This document shows, one piece after another, positions 17,184 through 25,510 of a stretch of 47,120 bases of DNA. The DNA comes from Nitrospina sp. (GTDB taxonomy: Bacteria; Nitrospinota; Nitrospinia; Nitrospinales; VA-1): positions 1-47,120 of the forward strand of contig JABIAY010000051.1 of assembly GCA_018653085.1 (NCBI GenBank), in the 5' to 3' direction. Both the position numbers and the translations under genes were made by a program. Position 1 is the stretch's first letter. The number at the start of each line of letters is the position of its first letter. A model generated the notes under the pieces. The model saw nothing but the letters and a program-made list of their open reading frames with translations. It did no database searches and was not told where the DNA came from.

Positions 17184-17528
17184 CTACATGCTGCTTCCTT
17201 CTTTTTTGCGTTGTTCTTCTTTCATGCGGTGGGCTTCGTCCTTCATGCCGCTACCTTCTTCTTTCATCCCATGTTCCATCTGATGTTTTTCCTTGTCGTA
17301 TTCTTTACCGTACTTCTTTTCATAATATTCTTTGGAATGTTTTTCACCATATTCTCCTTTGTACTCATGATCCATGCCACCGGACTTGTGATCCATAGAG
17401 GAGGAGCCGCTACCTTCTTCATATTTTTCCTTGCCGTGTTCCTCGCCTTCGTGGGCAATGGCACTCGAAGAAAATACCAATAACATTCCCATCAGAATCA
17501 ATGGAATCGTAAAAAGCGTCTTTTTCAT
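17184..17528 (-). CDS. Small exported, highly charged protein of unknown function
   Basis: A 114-residue protein with AAGGAG just upstream of its ATG. Residues 1-25 are a clear Sec signal peptide ending SSSAIAHEGEE. The mature part is almost entirely Lys, Glu, His, Tyr, Gly, Ser and Met, with loose repeats such as EYGEKHSKEYYEKKYGKEYD and MKEEGSGMKDEAHRMKEEQ. It has no cysteines and no domain I recognise. His/Met/Glu-rich exported proteins of this kind can bind metals, but this is only a guess from composition. The stop codon falls in the small palindrome AGCGGCGGTTCGCCGCT (17169-17185). A strong terminator follows, so it is a single-gene unit. Confidence 0.75.
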   Translation of the reverse strand: MKKTLFTIPLILMGMLLVFSSSAIAHEGEEHGKEKYEEGSGSSSMDHKSGGMDHEYKGEYGEKHSKEYYEKKYGKEYDKEKHQMEHGMKEEGSGMKDEAHRMKEEQRKKEGSSM

Positions 17529-17618
17529 TTTGATCTCCTTAAATTTTAATCGGGGACGAAACCAACGTACTAAGAATAACAGTTTTCAATTCGTCAGATA
17601 AAGTAAATAAACCTTACG

Positions 17619-17731
17619 CTACTAGGCGTAGGGCCAATGAGCAATAACTCGCCAAGCAATCGGCACCGTTGAGCGCAGTTTAAAGCTAGCCTTCATTGCC
17701 ACCGGCGGCTCGCCGGGCCTAGTGGCTAGTG
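17619..17731. repeat. Compact paired repeat element ending in the SDR stop codon
   Basis: CTACTAGGCGTAGGGCCAAT starts the left arm; the right arm ends CCGGCGGCTCGCCGGGCCTA then GTGGCTAGTGGG. The arms carry different hairpin tips. The SDR TAG (cta at 17726-17728) lies in the doubled CTAGTGG. Confidence 0.75.
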
Positions 17732-18403
17732 GGTGACGAACAGGGTTTCGCCGTTAACGTGTTTATTCTCCATCAGATAGCCCAGGGCTTTGAGAAGGTC
17801 GTCCAGGGTTCCCTGGCTCCGCACATTTCCCTTTTCCATATAATCGGGTGGGGCCCCCTCAGGAGGAAGGATGAGCCCTGGCGCAATGCCGTTGACCCGT
17901 ACCGTTTCCCCCCATTCCACCGCCGCCAGTTCTGTCAGGTGTTGCAGAGCCACTTTACTGACAGAATAAGCCGCGAAGGTGGGAACCGTTCTTGCCACCC
18001 GTTCATCGAGAATATTAACAATCAAACCTTTATTGACCTTGCGCTTGTATTCACGCATCAGCAGGTAGGGAGCCATGAGGTTGAGGTTGAGAGTATCGAC
18101 CAGAGTTTCTACCTGCGTTTGTTCTATATTTTCCTGAATAAAGTTGGCGGCGGAATTGACCAGCAGTTCCACGTTTTTGAAGTCCTGCAGGACTTTGCCA
18201 ATGAACGCCTCGGCCTCATCCAGTTTTCTTAGATCCGCCGCATAGCCCCGGCACTGGACCCCTTGCGCCTGTATTTCCGCAATGGTTTCGGTCGTTTCCG
18301 AACTGTGGTAGAGCAGGGCAATATCAAATCCTTTACCGGCGAGATGCAGGGCCATCGCCCGTCCGATGCGGATCGCTCCTCCTGTCACAATGGCTGTCGG
18401 CAC
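17726..18403 (-). CDS. Short-chain dehydrogenase, pteridine-reductase (FolM)-like
   Basis: NADPH-dependent reductase of 225 residues. The cofactor motif is TGGAIRIG (7-14), not the usual TGxxxGIG, and the catalytic pair is Y146 and K150 (AAYSVSKVAL). At the place of the usual Ser there is Asp133 (NILDER). This Asp-Tyr-Lys set and the TGGA-RIG loop are typical of PTR1/FolM enzymes that reduce dihydropterins, so a dihydromonapterin or dihydrofolate role is likely but inferred. NSAANF at 83-88 replaces the common NNAG. It is the only gene on this strand here and diverges from moaB, itself a pterin-cofactor gene. Its stop codon is inside a repeat element. Confidence 0.85.
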   Translation of the reverse strand: MPTAIVTGGAIRIGRAMALHLAGKGFDIALLYHSSETTETIAEIQAQGVQCRGYAADLRKLDEAEAFIGKVLQDFKNVELLVNSAANFIQENIEQTQVETLVDTLNLNLMAPYLLMREYKRKVNKGLIVNILDERVARTVPTFAAYSVSKVALQHLTELAAVEWGETVRVNGIAPGLILPPEGAPPDYMEKGNVRSQGTLDDLLKALGYLMENKHVNGETLFVTH

Positions 18404-18547
18404 TTTGCTTCCTCGTAAATGGCTTGTGTTATACTTTCGAAGAAAAATTATTTAACGCTAATTGCCTGACCGAATCTATCATAAACCGGGTTCTCCATTT
18501 ATGGAAAACCGTTTTGAATCTTGAACAGAATTAGGAGTGACGACAGT

Positions 18548-19057
18548 ATGAGTGAGAAAAAATGCGTGAACATTGCCATTCTAACAGTTTCCGACACAAG
18601 GACGGAAGCGGATGACAAGTCCGGCCAGACTCTGGTGGACCGGGTTCAGGGAGCCGGGCATCATCTGGTTGAAAAGAAAATTATTAAGGATGAAAAAATT
18701 CTGCTTCAGGAACAATTGAAAAAATGGATTGCCAGTCCCGATGTTGATGTGGTGATCGCAACGGGAGGGACGGGTGTGACAGGGCGCGACATCACTCCGG
18801 AAGCTTTCGAGGAGCTGTATGAAAAAACGATTCCCGGATTTGGCGAATTGTTTCGCATGTTGAGTTATGAAACTATCCGCACATCCAGCCTGCAATCGCG
18901 CTGTACCGCAGGGGTTACCAACGGCACGTTCCTTTTCGCTTTACCGGGTTCCACCGGAGCCTGCAAAGATGGATGGGACCAGATTCTCGTCCACCAGTTG
19001 GACAGCACTAACAAACCGTGCAATCTGGTCGAACTGATGCCCCGCCTCCTCGAATAA
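18548..19057 (+). CDS. moaB: Molybdenum cofactor biosynthesis protein MoaB/MogA
   Basis: Molybdopterin adenylyltransferase-type protein of 169 residues. The ATG at 18548 is chosen for its AGGAG site ten bases upstream; the longer frame from 18521 adds an unlikely tail. Motifs are ILTVSDTR (11-18), SGQTL (25-29), [11 protein letters not shown] (71-81) and the LPGST segment (132-136). MoaB and MogA cannot be told apart safely by eye. A MoeB homologue lies at 2.2 kb. The TAA is followed immediately by a repeat element (19058), which fills the gap to the next gene. Confidence 0.9.
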   Translation: MSEKKCVNIAILTVSDTRTEADDKSGQTLVDRVQGAGHHLVEKKIIKDEKILLQEQLKKWIASPDVDVVIATGGTGVTGRDITPEAFEELYEKTIPGFGELFRMLSYETIRTSSLQSRCTAGVTNGTFLFALPGSTGACKDGWDQILVHQLDSTNKPCNLVELMPRLLE

Positions 19058-19142
19058 CCACTAGGCGTGGGGCCAGTGTGCCGTCGCTTTATTTGGCGAG
19101 CAAAAAGTTTTCTCGGCGCAATAGAGCCCTTGCCCAGTTGCA
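19058..19142 (+). repeat. Interspersed repeat, single forward unit between moaB and the pseudouridine synthase gene
   Basis: CCACTAGGCGTGGGGCCAGT, then CGCTTTATTTGGCGAGCAAA, CTCGGCGCAATAGAGCCCTT and GCCCAGTTGC. It starts at the base after the moaB TAA and ends about 11 bp before the next ATG, so any ribosome binding site of that gene would lie at its edge. Confidence 0.85.
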
Positions 19143-19152
19143 AACCAGAAAA

Positions 19153-20073
19153 ATGAAGCGATACGAATTTACAGTCAATGCAGATTCGAGCCGGGAACGG
19201 CTTGACGTTTTTCTATCTGTTCAGCAGACGGAGATCAGCCGATCCCGTTTGAAGAAACTGATTGTTGAGGGCCGGGTAACGGTCAATGGCGTGGAGCAAC
19301 GCGCTGGGTATAAAGTCCGAACAGGAGACCGGATCACGATTCAGGTGCCAGCCCCGGTTGCTCTCGACACTTCCCCAGAAGACATTCCACTAGATATTAT
19401 TTTTGAAGACGAATATTTTATCGTGCTGAACAAACCGGTGGGCATGGTGGTTCATCCGGCACCGGGGCATTCTGCGGGAACCCTGGTCAACGCATTACTG
19501 CATCATTGCAAAGACCTTTCAGGAATAGGCGGAGTCGAGCGTCCCGGCATTGTTCATCGATTGGACAAGGACACCTCAGGACTGGTGATGGCGGCCAAAA
19601 CCGAAACCGCCCACAAAAACCTGGCCCGGCAGTTCAAAAACCGTGAAATCCAAAAAGAATACCTGGCAATAGTAAAGGGAAACGTAAAAACAGATAGGGG
19701 TTCGATCCAGGCCCCAATCGGTCGCCATAAGGTTCATCGCAAAAAAATGGACACACGAGCCCTAAACGGTCGGGAAGCCCAAACGGAATACGAAGTCGTA
19801 CATCGTGCTGAGGGTTGGTCTTACCTTCGACTTTGGCCCAGGACCGGAAGAACCCATCAAATCAGAGTCCATTTGGCGTCAATTCACCATCCCGTAATCG
19901 GGGACAATCTCTATGGCGGGAAATCGCCCGGCCTCAAAATGGCAAGACAGGCTTTGCATGCCCACAGGCTGGAACTGAAGCACCCGATCACGGACTCAAA
20001 CTTGTCATTTTGCGCCCCGCTTCCACCAGATATGGCAATTTTTCTGCAATCCCACGGATACGACCCCAAATAG
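19153..20073 (+). CDS. rluD: RluA/RluD-family ribosomal pseudouridine synthase
   Basis: Isomerises uridines in 23S rRNA. From ATG 19153 it has 306 residues, close to RluD. An S4 RNA-binding domain (about 14-66, RLDVFLS.. SRSRLKKLIVEGRVTVNG) precedes the catalytic domain with VLNKPVGMVVHP (91-102), GIVHRLDKDTSG (132-143; catalytic Asp138) and the C-terminal LRLWPRTGRTHQIRVHLA segment. The open frame to 19018 runs back through the repeat element and into moaB, so I reject that extension. RluD rather than RluC is favoured by the S4 plus length, but specificity is inferred. Confidence 0.9.
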   Translation: MKRYEFTVNADSSRERLDVFLSVQQTEISRSRLKKLIVEGRVTVNGVEQRAGYKVRTGDRITIQVPAPVALDTSPEDIPLDIIFEDEYFIVLNKPVGMVVHPAPGHSAGTLVNALLHHCKDLSGIGGVERPGIVHRLDKDTSGLVMAAKTETAHKNLARQFKNREIQKEYLAIVKGNVKTDRGSIQAPIGRHKVHRKKMDTRALNGREAQTEYEVVHRAEGWSYLRLWPRTGRTHQIRVHLASIHHPVIGDNLYGGKSPGLKMARQALHAHRLELKHPITDSNLSFCAPLPPDMAIFLQSHGYDPK

Positions 20074-20863
20074 ATTTTGACGCATCCGCGAAATGATAAA
20101 ATTCTTTTACTATCCAGACTAAAGCTTAAAAAATCAAGTTCTCTGGGACCCAAAATTGTGAGTTAATTGTGGAAAACTTTTATCAGTTCAGAGACCCGAT
20201 ATTTTAACCTGATAAAGAAAAAATTTTTGTACAACAAAAAACATATTATCTACTTATTTTTTGGTAAGTTACAAAAATCTCCCAAGCCTATCAGAAAATC
20301 ATTGACACCAAGGGGAGTCTTTTTAGTTTTCCCACAATTTTTAAACCAGAGAGAGTTTCTGGAAGGACAGCTAAAACAGGGGCGCAAAAAGGGTATCAAA
20401 ATCCTGCCATGCTTTTCCCCCCTTTATCAGGCTGTCAAAAAACATTACATCTCTAGCAACAGGACTCTACCCTCAGGGAGCCTAGTAATAGGGACAAATA
20501 GGGATTCGGGATTTTGACACCTGCTCTGCCCCCAATATACAAGGATGAGCTCAAATCAAGCCACCCGCAACCCTGTTTTAGGCGATGAACTAAGGGTTTG
20601 TAGAAGCATCATCAAGGTTAACCTGCGGGGCGGGGGTTTGCTTCTCGAACAGGACCCAACCCCTTATCTGGAAAGGGTTTCAAGGGAGTCTTTCTGGCAA
20701 AATCACATTCTCCACACCAACTGTGCAAAACCTGTGGAAAACACCGGGGAGTTACCTTCTAACACCGGATAATTAAAGGCTTTGGGGTGCCTCGATTAGA
20801 AAGTACGCAATCACATAACATATTGATTTTAAAGGCTAAATTAAACACCCTCCACTCCGTGGG
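20074..20863. other. Gene-poor region of about 790 bp with DnaA-box-like 9-mers
   Basis: No convincing gene. Two short plus-strand frames (20167-20517 and 20545-20772) have no ribosome binding site and no family resemblance. The stretch 20200-20280 is AT-rich. At 20708-20741 three related 9-mers cluster: TTCTCCACA, TGTGCAAAA and TGTGGAAAA, with another TGTGGAAAA at 20168-20176; reverse complements of two fit the DnaA-box form TTWTNCACA. It could be a regulatory or replication-related site, a non-coding RNA locus, or decayed DNA. Confidence 0.4.
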
Positions 20864-21056
20864 CTGCTAGCCACCGACCAGCTAATGCTGGACCCAGAGC
20901 GTAATAACTTTTGTTGGCGAACAAGAAACTGCTACTTTATGCAAACCCCCTTTATCCCCCTTATCAGGGGAAGCAAATAGCAAGGGCTCTATTGAGCCGA
21001 GAAGAACTATTGCTAGCTTGAGAAAGCTATTGCACGTTGGCCCCACGCCTAGTGGT
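20864..21056. repeat. Large paired repeat element ending in the ychJ stop codon
   Basis: A forward arm (CTGCTAGCCACCGACCAGCT with the palindrome-like CCAGCTAATGCTGG) and a reverse arm (GCAAGGGCTCTATTGAGCCG, then TTGGCCCCACGCCTAGTGG) flank a middle with the hairpin CCCCTTATCAGGGG (20957-20970). The ychJ TAG (cta at 21049-21051) lies in the right end. Confidence 0.8.
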
Positions 21057-21567
21057 GGCAGCATTTTTTATATTTTTTTCCACTTCCACAAGGGCAGGGA
21101 TCGTTTCTGCCGACTTTGGCTTCACCGCGAACAAAGGTTTTGGGTTTTACCTGGGGAGAAACCGGGGTGGGGGGTAGAGTGGAGTCTTTACGGCTATAAG
21201 CCCAGCGGCCATTGACCTTATAAAAGCGGGAGGATTCCCGCATGGTTTGCTCGGTACCATCCTTGATATAGTACGCGATAAAATCGACCTGACCTTCAGA
21301 ATCTTCCCGACATCCAGCCCGGGTACCTGTGATTTCCAGTTTTTTCCAATCCACTCCGTCTTCGACCAGAGCCGGACCCAGTTTGGCCATTGCTTTTTTT
21401 TCTTCCGGGTGGCTGGTGAGTACCAGATACTCCCAGTTTTTCTGAGCAAAAGCGGTATAACGCGAACGCATCAAATCCTCCGCCGTATCCGGAAAACTCG
21501 CACCTCGGATCAACGGACCGCAACAATCGGTAAAAGGGAAATTCGAACCGCAAGGGCAATCTTTCAT
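21049..21567 (-). CDS. ychJ: YchJ-family protein with SEC-C zinc motifs at both ends
   Basis: A 172-residue member of the UPF0225 family. It begins with a SEC-C-like motif [13 protein letters not shown] (4-16) and ends with a full one, [19 protein letters not shown]. Between them are the conserved [17 protein letters not shown] and the YchJ middle domain with [19 protein letters not shown] motifs bind zinc, and in SecA they contact SecB and the ribosome. The role of YchJ itself is not established. The start has AGGA ten bases upstream. The final HisHis and TAG are contributed by the repeat-element end. A small protein gene lies 23 nt upstream on the same strand. Confidence 0.9.
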   Translation of the reverse strand: MKDCPCGSNFPFTDCCGPLIRGASFPDTAEDLMRSRYTAFAQKNWEYLVLTSHPEEKKAMAKLGPALVEDGVDWKKLEITGTRAGCREDSEGQVDFIAYYIKDGTEQTMRESSRFYKVNGRWAYSRKDSTLPPTPVSPQVKPKTFVRGEAKVGRNDPCPCGSGKKYKKCCHH

Positions 21568-21590
21568 TTAGGGTGATCCTGTCTTTCTGG

Positions 21591-21743
21591 TTAAACCGGT
21601 TTTCTCTTAAAGGGAAATGTCGGACGCTGGCCTTTACGCTCCGCCAAACGGGAAGGTTTATTTTCACTACGAGTCTCCTCCTTCTTCTTGCCAGAGGACT
21701 CCTCTTCCTTATGATCCTTATCTTGATCCGTGTTGCTCATCAT
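21591..21743 (-). CDS. Small hydrophilic protein of 50 residues
   Basis: A short frame read from ATG 21743 to TAA 21591, just upstream of ychJ. A strong GGGAGGACG ribosome binding site precedes the double ATG. The protein begins MMSNTDQDKDHKEEESSG, has a KKKEETRSENKPSRLAERKG middle and ends QRPTFPFKRKPV. It is very charged, with no membrane segment and no cysteine. The good ribosome binding site, the tight spacing to ychJ (23 nt) and the absence of other content support a real gene, but I know no family. Confidence 0.55.
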   Translation of the reverse strand: MMSNTDQDKDHKEEESSGKKKEETRSENKPSRLAERKGQRPTFPFKRKPV

Positions 21744-21917
21744 CGTCCTCCCAGTCAATCAAGCATTCTCAATCCTTAATAGCATACGCAATCCAGGTAC
21801 CACACTCCAAAAAAAATCGTCCCCGCCTCCCCCTGACGAACCACCGGCTTTTATGGCTAAACATGGTACAATTTTCACGGACCTGATTTTCTATTCTTCT
21901 TTTCTGCCCCTCATACT

Positions 21918-24152
21918 GTGAAACCAGCACCTTTCCCACAAAAAGTTCCTGACGATTCTCCACACCTTTACAGAAAAAGCTTATTGTTTTCTCTTTTTTT
22001 TGTATCCGGGTTTTGTGGGCTTCTCTATCAGATCATCTGGATACGAATCGCCTTCGCCTCGTTCGGAATCATTCTGCCGGTTTTATCTGTCATCATATCT
22101 GTTTTTATGCTCGGCCTGTCCCTGGGCTCCTGGATCGGCGGAAAAGGATTGCCCTATCTTAAAGAGAAAACAAAACAATCCGCCATTCTATTTTACGCAC
22201 TGGCTGAGATCGTCATCGGACTGGGGGCCTTTGCGGTTCCCCGGTTATTCCGTTTTGGCGAAAAGTTATTACTCCCGATAGGGGGGATGGACTCCTCTGA
22301 ATACCTTCTGCTTTCTGCGCTGGTACTGGGTTTGTCCATTTTGCCCTGGTGTCTGGCTATGGGGGTCACGTTTCCTTTCATGATGGGTTACGTTCGGGAG
22401 TTGAAATGGCGGGAAACAACCAGTTTTAGTTTTCTTTATCTCGCCAACAGCTTGGGAGCCTTGTTTGGCACTGTTGCCACAGCGCTTTTTCTGGTTGAAC
22501 TACTGGGTTTTTCCAATAGTCTGATGCTGGGTGCGGCATGTAATTTTTCTATCGCAATAATCTGCTTCGGATTAAAAAATTCCTTCGACTCAGATCCTGC
22601 CCCTGTGGAGCAACCGGTATCTACAAACCGACATCGGGATTCAGCCCCAAGCATACTGACCTACCTGATTCTTTTTGTAACCGGATTTTGCGCTCTGGCC
22701 ATGGAGGTCACCTGGGTGAGAGGGTTTACACCCGTTGTTGGAACGACTATTTACTCCTTTGCCTCGACCCTCGCCATCTACCTTTTAGCCACCATTCTTG
22801 GTTCGCAGTGGTATCGAAGGGATTGTGCACTGAAACAAACTTTCACCACCGCACAATTGACAGGTGCCTGTTTTCTATTCGCATTTTTTCCTATCTTCAT
22901 GAACAACCCTTTTCTTTCTCCCCTCGGGCAATCGTTGCTGGCAAGTCTCTTTCCATTTTGCCTGACGTTGGGTTATTTAACACCAAAACTGATAGACCAA
23001 TACTCATCAGGAAACCCCAGGCAGGCCGGACGTGCCTACGCGATCAACATATTTGGCGGAATTCTAGGCCCACTGTTTGCGAGCTACCTTTTGATTCCTG
23101 CATTCGGCACAAAACTGACTCTGATTCTCCTGGCACTTCCAATCGGAGGATTGTTTTTCATTTGCATTGGTTCCCTGAACACTTCACCACTTTTGAGATG
23201 GACCATTGGATTGACTGGAACCTGCTTCACCCTCGCATCAATTTTCTTTACGACAAGTTTTGAAGACCCTGCCTTTCGTGGAAAAGGCACCCTGGTGTTG
23301 AGAGACCACACCGCCACGGTAACGGCGTCCGGCGAGGGAATGGAAAAATCTTTAAGAGTAAATGGCATAGGAATCACCCTGCTCACCCCCATCACCAAAA
23401 TGATGGCTCACCTACCTCTTGCGATAAGAGAGGAAAAACCAAAATCGGGACTGATCATCGCTCTGGGAATGGGAGCCACCTTGAGGTCCATGGCAAGCTG
23501 GGGAATTCAGGTCAAATGCGTTGAGCTGGTTCCCAGCGTGGTCCGGGCCATGCCTTATTTTTTCCGCGACGCCACTTTGATTTTAAACCAGCCTCATGTC
23601 GAAGTTATCGTTGATGATGGGCGCCGGTTCCTGAAAAGAACCCGCGAAAAATTTGATGTCATTATTATTGATCCCCCTCCACCAGTAGAAAGTGCCAGCA
23701 CAAGCCTGCTTTATTCCAGGGAGTTTAATAAAATTGTGGCTGAGCGATTGAATGAAGGAGGAATTTTTCAGCAATGGTTTCCTTTTGGAGAAGAAAAAAT
23801 TTTCCAGGCTGTCTTACGATCTCTAACAGAGGTCTTCCCTTACGTAAGAAGTTATAAATCCATGAAGGGGTGGGGCTTCCATTTGCTGGCCTCCATGAAA
23901 CCTTTTGCAACACCCCAGGCAGAAGAAATGTTAGCCCGCCTTCCGCTCCTGGCAAAACGCGACCTGATGGAATGGGAAACACAAATGGATATCAGAAGTT
24001 TTTTAAATCTAACCCTAAAAAAAGAAGTACCCGTGGATACTCTGTTGAACGATGATCCCCTATACATCTCTGACGACCGGCCCTTCAACGAATACTTTTT
24101 GCTCCGCAGGTTTCGCGACAAACGCTCCGGGAATTATCGTTTCATCCACTGA
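21918..24152 (+). CDS. Fused membrane / spermidine-synthase-like protein
   Basis: A 744-residue protein starting at GTG 21918. The first 450 residues hold about 12 hydrophobic segments, including FSLFFVSGFCGLLYQIIWIR at the start, the pattern of the membrane half of fused MFS/spermidine-synthase proteins. The last 270 residues form a Rossmann methyltransferase-like domain: LIIALGMGATLRSM, VKCVELVPSV, VEVIVDDGRRFL and VIIIDPPPPVESASTSLLYS, as in polyamine aminopropyltransferases. The catalytic Asp pair of true SpeE is not clearly kept, so aminopropyl transfer is uncertain. No clear ribosome binding site is seen. The partner may be an unknown small membrane-soluble substrate. Confidence 0.75.
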   Translation: MKPAPFPQKVPDDSPHLYRKSLLFSLFFVSGFCGLLYQIIWIRIAFASFGIILPVLSVIISVFMLGLSLGSWIGGKGLPYLKEKTKQSAILFYALAEIVIGLGAFAVPRLFRFGEKLLLPIGGMDSSEYLLLSALVLGLSILPWCLAMGVTFPFMMGYVRELKWRETTSFSFLYLANSLGALFGTVATALFLVELLGFSNSLMLGAACNFSIAIICFGLKNSFDSDPAPVEQPVSTNRHRDSAPSILTYLILFVTGFCALAMEVTWVRGFTPVVGTTIYSFASTLAIYLLATILGSQWYRRDCALKQTFTTAQLTGACFLFAFFPIFMNNPFLSPLGQSLLASLFPFCLTLGYLTPKLIDQYSSGNPRQAGRAYAINIFGGILGPLFASYLLIPAFGTKLTLILLALPIGGLFFICIGSLNTSPLLRWTIGLTGTCFTLASIFFTTSFEDPAFRGKGTLVLRDHTATVTASGEGMEKSLRVNGIGITLLTPITKMMAHLPLAIREEKPKSGLIIALGMGATLRSMASWGIQVKCVELVPSVVRAMPYFFRDATLILNQPHVEVIVDDGRRFLKRTREKFDVIIIDPPPPVESASTSLLYSREFNKIVAERLNEGGIFQQWFPFGEEKIFQAVLRSLTEVFPYVRSYKSMKGWGFHLLASMKPFATPQAEEMLARLPLLAKRDLMEWETQMDIRSFLNLTLKKEVPVDTLLNDDPLYISDDRPFNEYFLLRRFRDKRSGNYRFIH

Positions 24153-24235
24153 CTTTTTTCACCACTCCGCCCCCTTCTCAGCGGAAAAAATCAAAATATC
24201 CCATAATTTTCAATGCGTTATGATAAAATATTTGC

Positions 24236-25336
24236 ATGATCGACCAACGTTTGACCTCCAATTTCAACTGGTTATTTTTCCTGGTATGCATAGGGATAGC
24301 TATTCTCGGCGTGGTGAGCATATACAGTGCCAACCATGGTAGGCCAGAAGCTTTTTTTCGCGGCCTTTATATCAAACAAATTTACTGGATCGGTTATGGG
24401 TTGATTGCCATGCTCATTGCCCTGGCACTGGATTACCGCTGGTTCAGCCGTTATGCCTACCTCATTTATTTTTTGACCTTGCTGGCTCTCGCGTATGTGC
24501 TGATCTCCGGAGTGGTGGTATCGGGTTCCCGGCGCTGGCTTCATATAGGCTCCATCAGTATCCAGGTTTCCGAGTTCGCCAAAGTATCGCTGATCATTGC
24601 TTTGGCTAAATACTTTGAGTCGGGAAAGATGTCGGGTCAATACACTTTAAAGGATCTGTTCGTGCCCACCTTGATGACGGGTGCATTGGGAGGGCTCATC
24701 GTTGTTCAGCCAGACCTTGGCACCACAATGATGATTTTTTTCATTTTTCTGGTTTTCGTTGTCGCCATTGAAATGGAAACTGCAACTTTGGTAAAACTTT
24801 TCAGCGGTGGCCTCCTGCTGGCTCCGGCAGTCTGGTTCTTCCTGCAGGACTATCAGAAATCCCGGCTCCTGACTTTGTTCAATCCTGAATTGGACCCGCT
24901 CGGAGCGGGATATCATTCTATCCAGTCCAAAATCGCCATCGGGTCAGGCGGGTTCTGGGGGAAAGGCCTCCTTGCGGGAACCCAAAGTCGGCTCAACTTC
25001 CTGCCGGAAAAACATACGGATTTTATTTTTTCGGTCTTCGCCGAAGAAACCGGTTTTTTAGGCGTGGCCATTCTTTTATCCTTATTTCTTTTTATCATCC
25101 TGAAAGGATTAAATATCGCTTTTCGAGCCGGGGACCGGTTTGGCTTTTTTCTTTCTCTGGGGCTCATCAGTTCCGTCGCGTTTTACATCATTTTCAATGT
25201 CGGCATGACCATCGGCTTGTTTCCCATCACAGGCATCCCCCTTCCTCTACTGAGTTATGGAGGCTCTTCCCTTATTACCAATTTTTTCGCGATAGGGCTC
25301 CTGCTCAATGTTGAAATGCGAAGATCCATTCACTAG
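24236..25336 (+). CDS. rodA: Rod-shape peptidoglycan polymerase RodA
   Basis: SEDS-family glycosyltransferase that polymerises lipid II for side-wall growth with a class B PBP. The 366-residue protein has about ten membrane segments. RodA features are IYSANHG near the start, IYWIGYG, SRRWLHIGSISIQVSEFAK, VVQPDLGTTMM, the long loop with GKGLLAGTQSRLNFLPEKHT then DFIFSVFAEETGFLG, and the C-terminal GIPLPLLSYGGSSL. The start at ATG 24236 lacks a strong ribosome binding site. It implies a rod-shaped cell; mreBCD and pbp2 are not here. The TAG stop lies at the beginning of a repeat element. Confidence 0.93.
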   Translation: MIDQRLTSNFNWLFFLVCIGIAILGVVSIYSANHGRPEAFFRGLYIKQIYWIGYGLIAMLIALALDYRWFSRYAYLIYFLTLLALAYVLISGVVVSGSRRWLHIGSISIQVSEFAKVSLIIALAKYFESGKMSGQYTLKDLFVPTLMTGALGGLIVVQPDLGTTMMIFFIFLVFVVAIEMETATLVKLFSGGLLLAPAVWFFLQDYQKSRLLTLFNPELDPLGAGYHSIQSKIAIGSGGFWGKGLLAGTQSRLNFLPEKHTDFIFSVFAEETGFLGVAILLSLFLFIILKGLNIAFRAGDRFGFFLSLGLISSVAFYIIFNVGMTIGLFPITGIPLPLLSYGGSSLITNFFAIGLLLNVEMRRSIH

Positions 25337-25472
25337 CCGGCAAGCCGCCGGGGGCAGAGAGCAACAAGGCTACGCCTTGAGGAAATGAGCAATAGCTTTT
25401 TACTGCTACCAACAATACTCTCGGCTTACCAGATAAAGTCATTGCAAGTTGGCCGCACGCCTAGTGCCGTGG
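25331..25472. repeat. Paired repeat element between rodA and rng
   Basis: It starts CACTAGCCGGCAAGCCGCCG (rodA TAG at 25334-25336) and contains GAGCAATAGCTTTTTACTGC. The right arm has CTCGGCTTACCAGATAAAG and ends GGCCGCACGCCTAGTGCCGTGG. The hairpin tip at the left is of the CCGGC..GCCGG type. Confidence 0.78.
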
Positions 25473-25510
25473 TATAATTTTTCAATCGCCCCACCTAAAA
25501 CAGGATAGTC

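Noticed and set aside
19018..19152. N-terminal extension of the RluD-type protein
   Set aside because: It is translated repeat element and overlaps moaB; the S4 domain begins right after ATG 19153.
20167..20517. 116-residue plus-strand frame in the gene-poor region
   Set aside because: No ribosome binding site, AT-rich first half with biased composition, and no family resemblance. Reported only as part of the gap.
20545..20772. 75-residue plus-strand frame
   Set aside because: No spaced ribosome binding site and no recognisable domain; overlaps the DnaA-box-like cluster.
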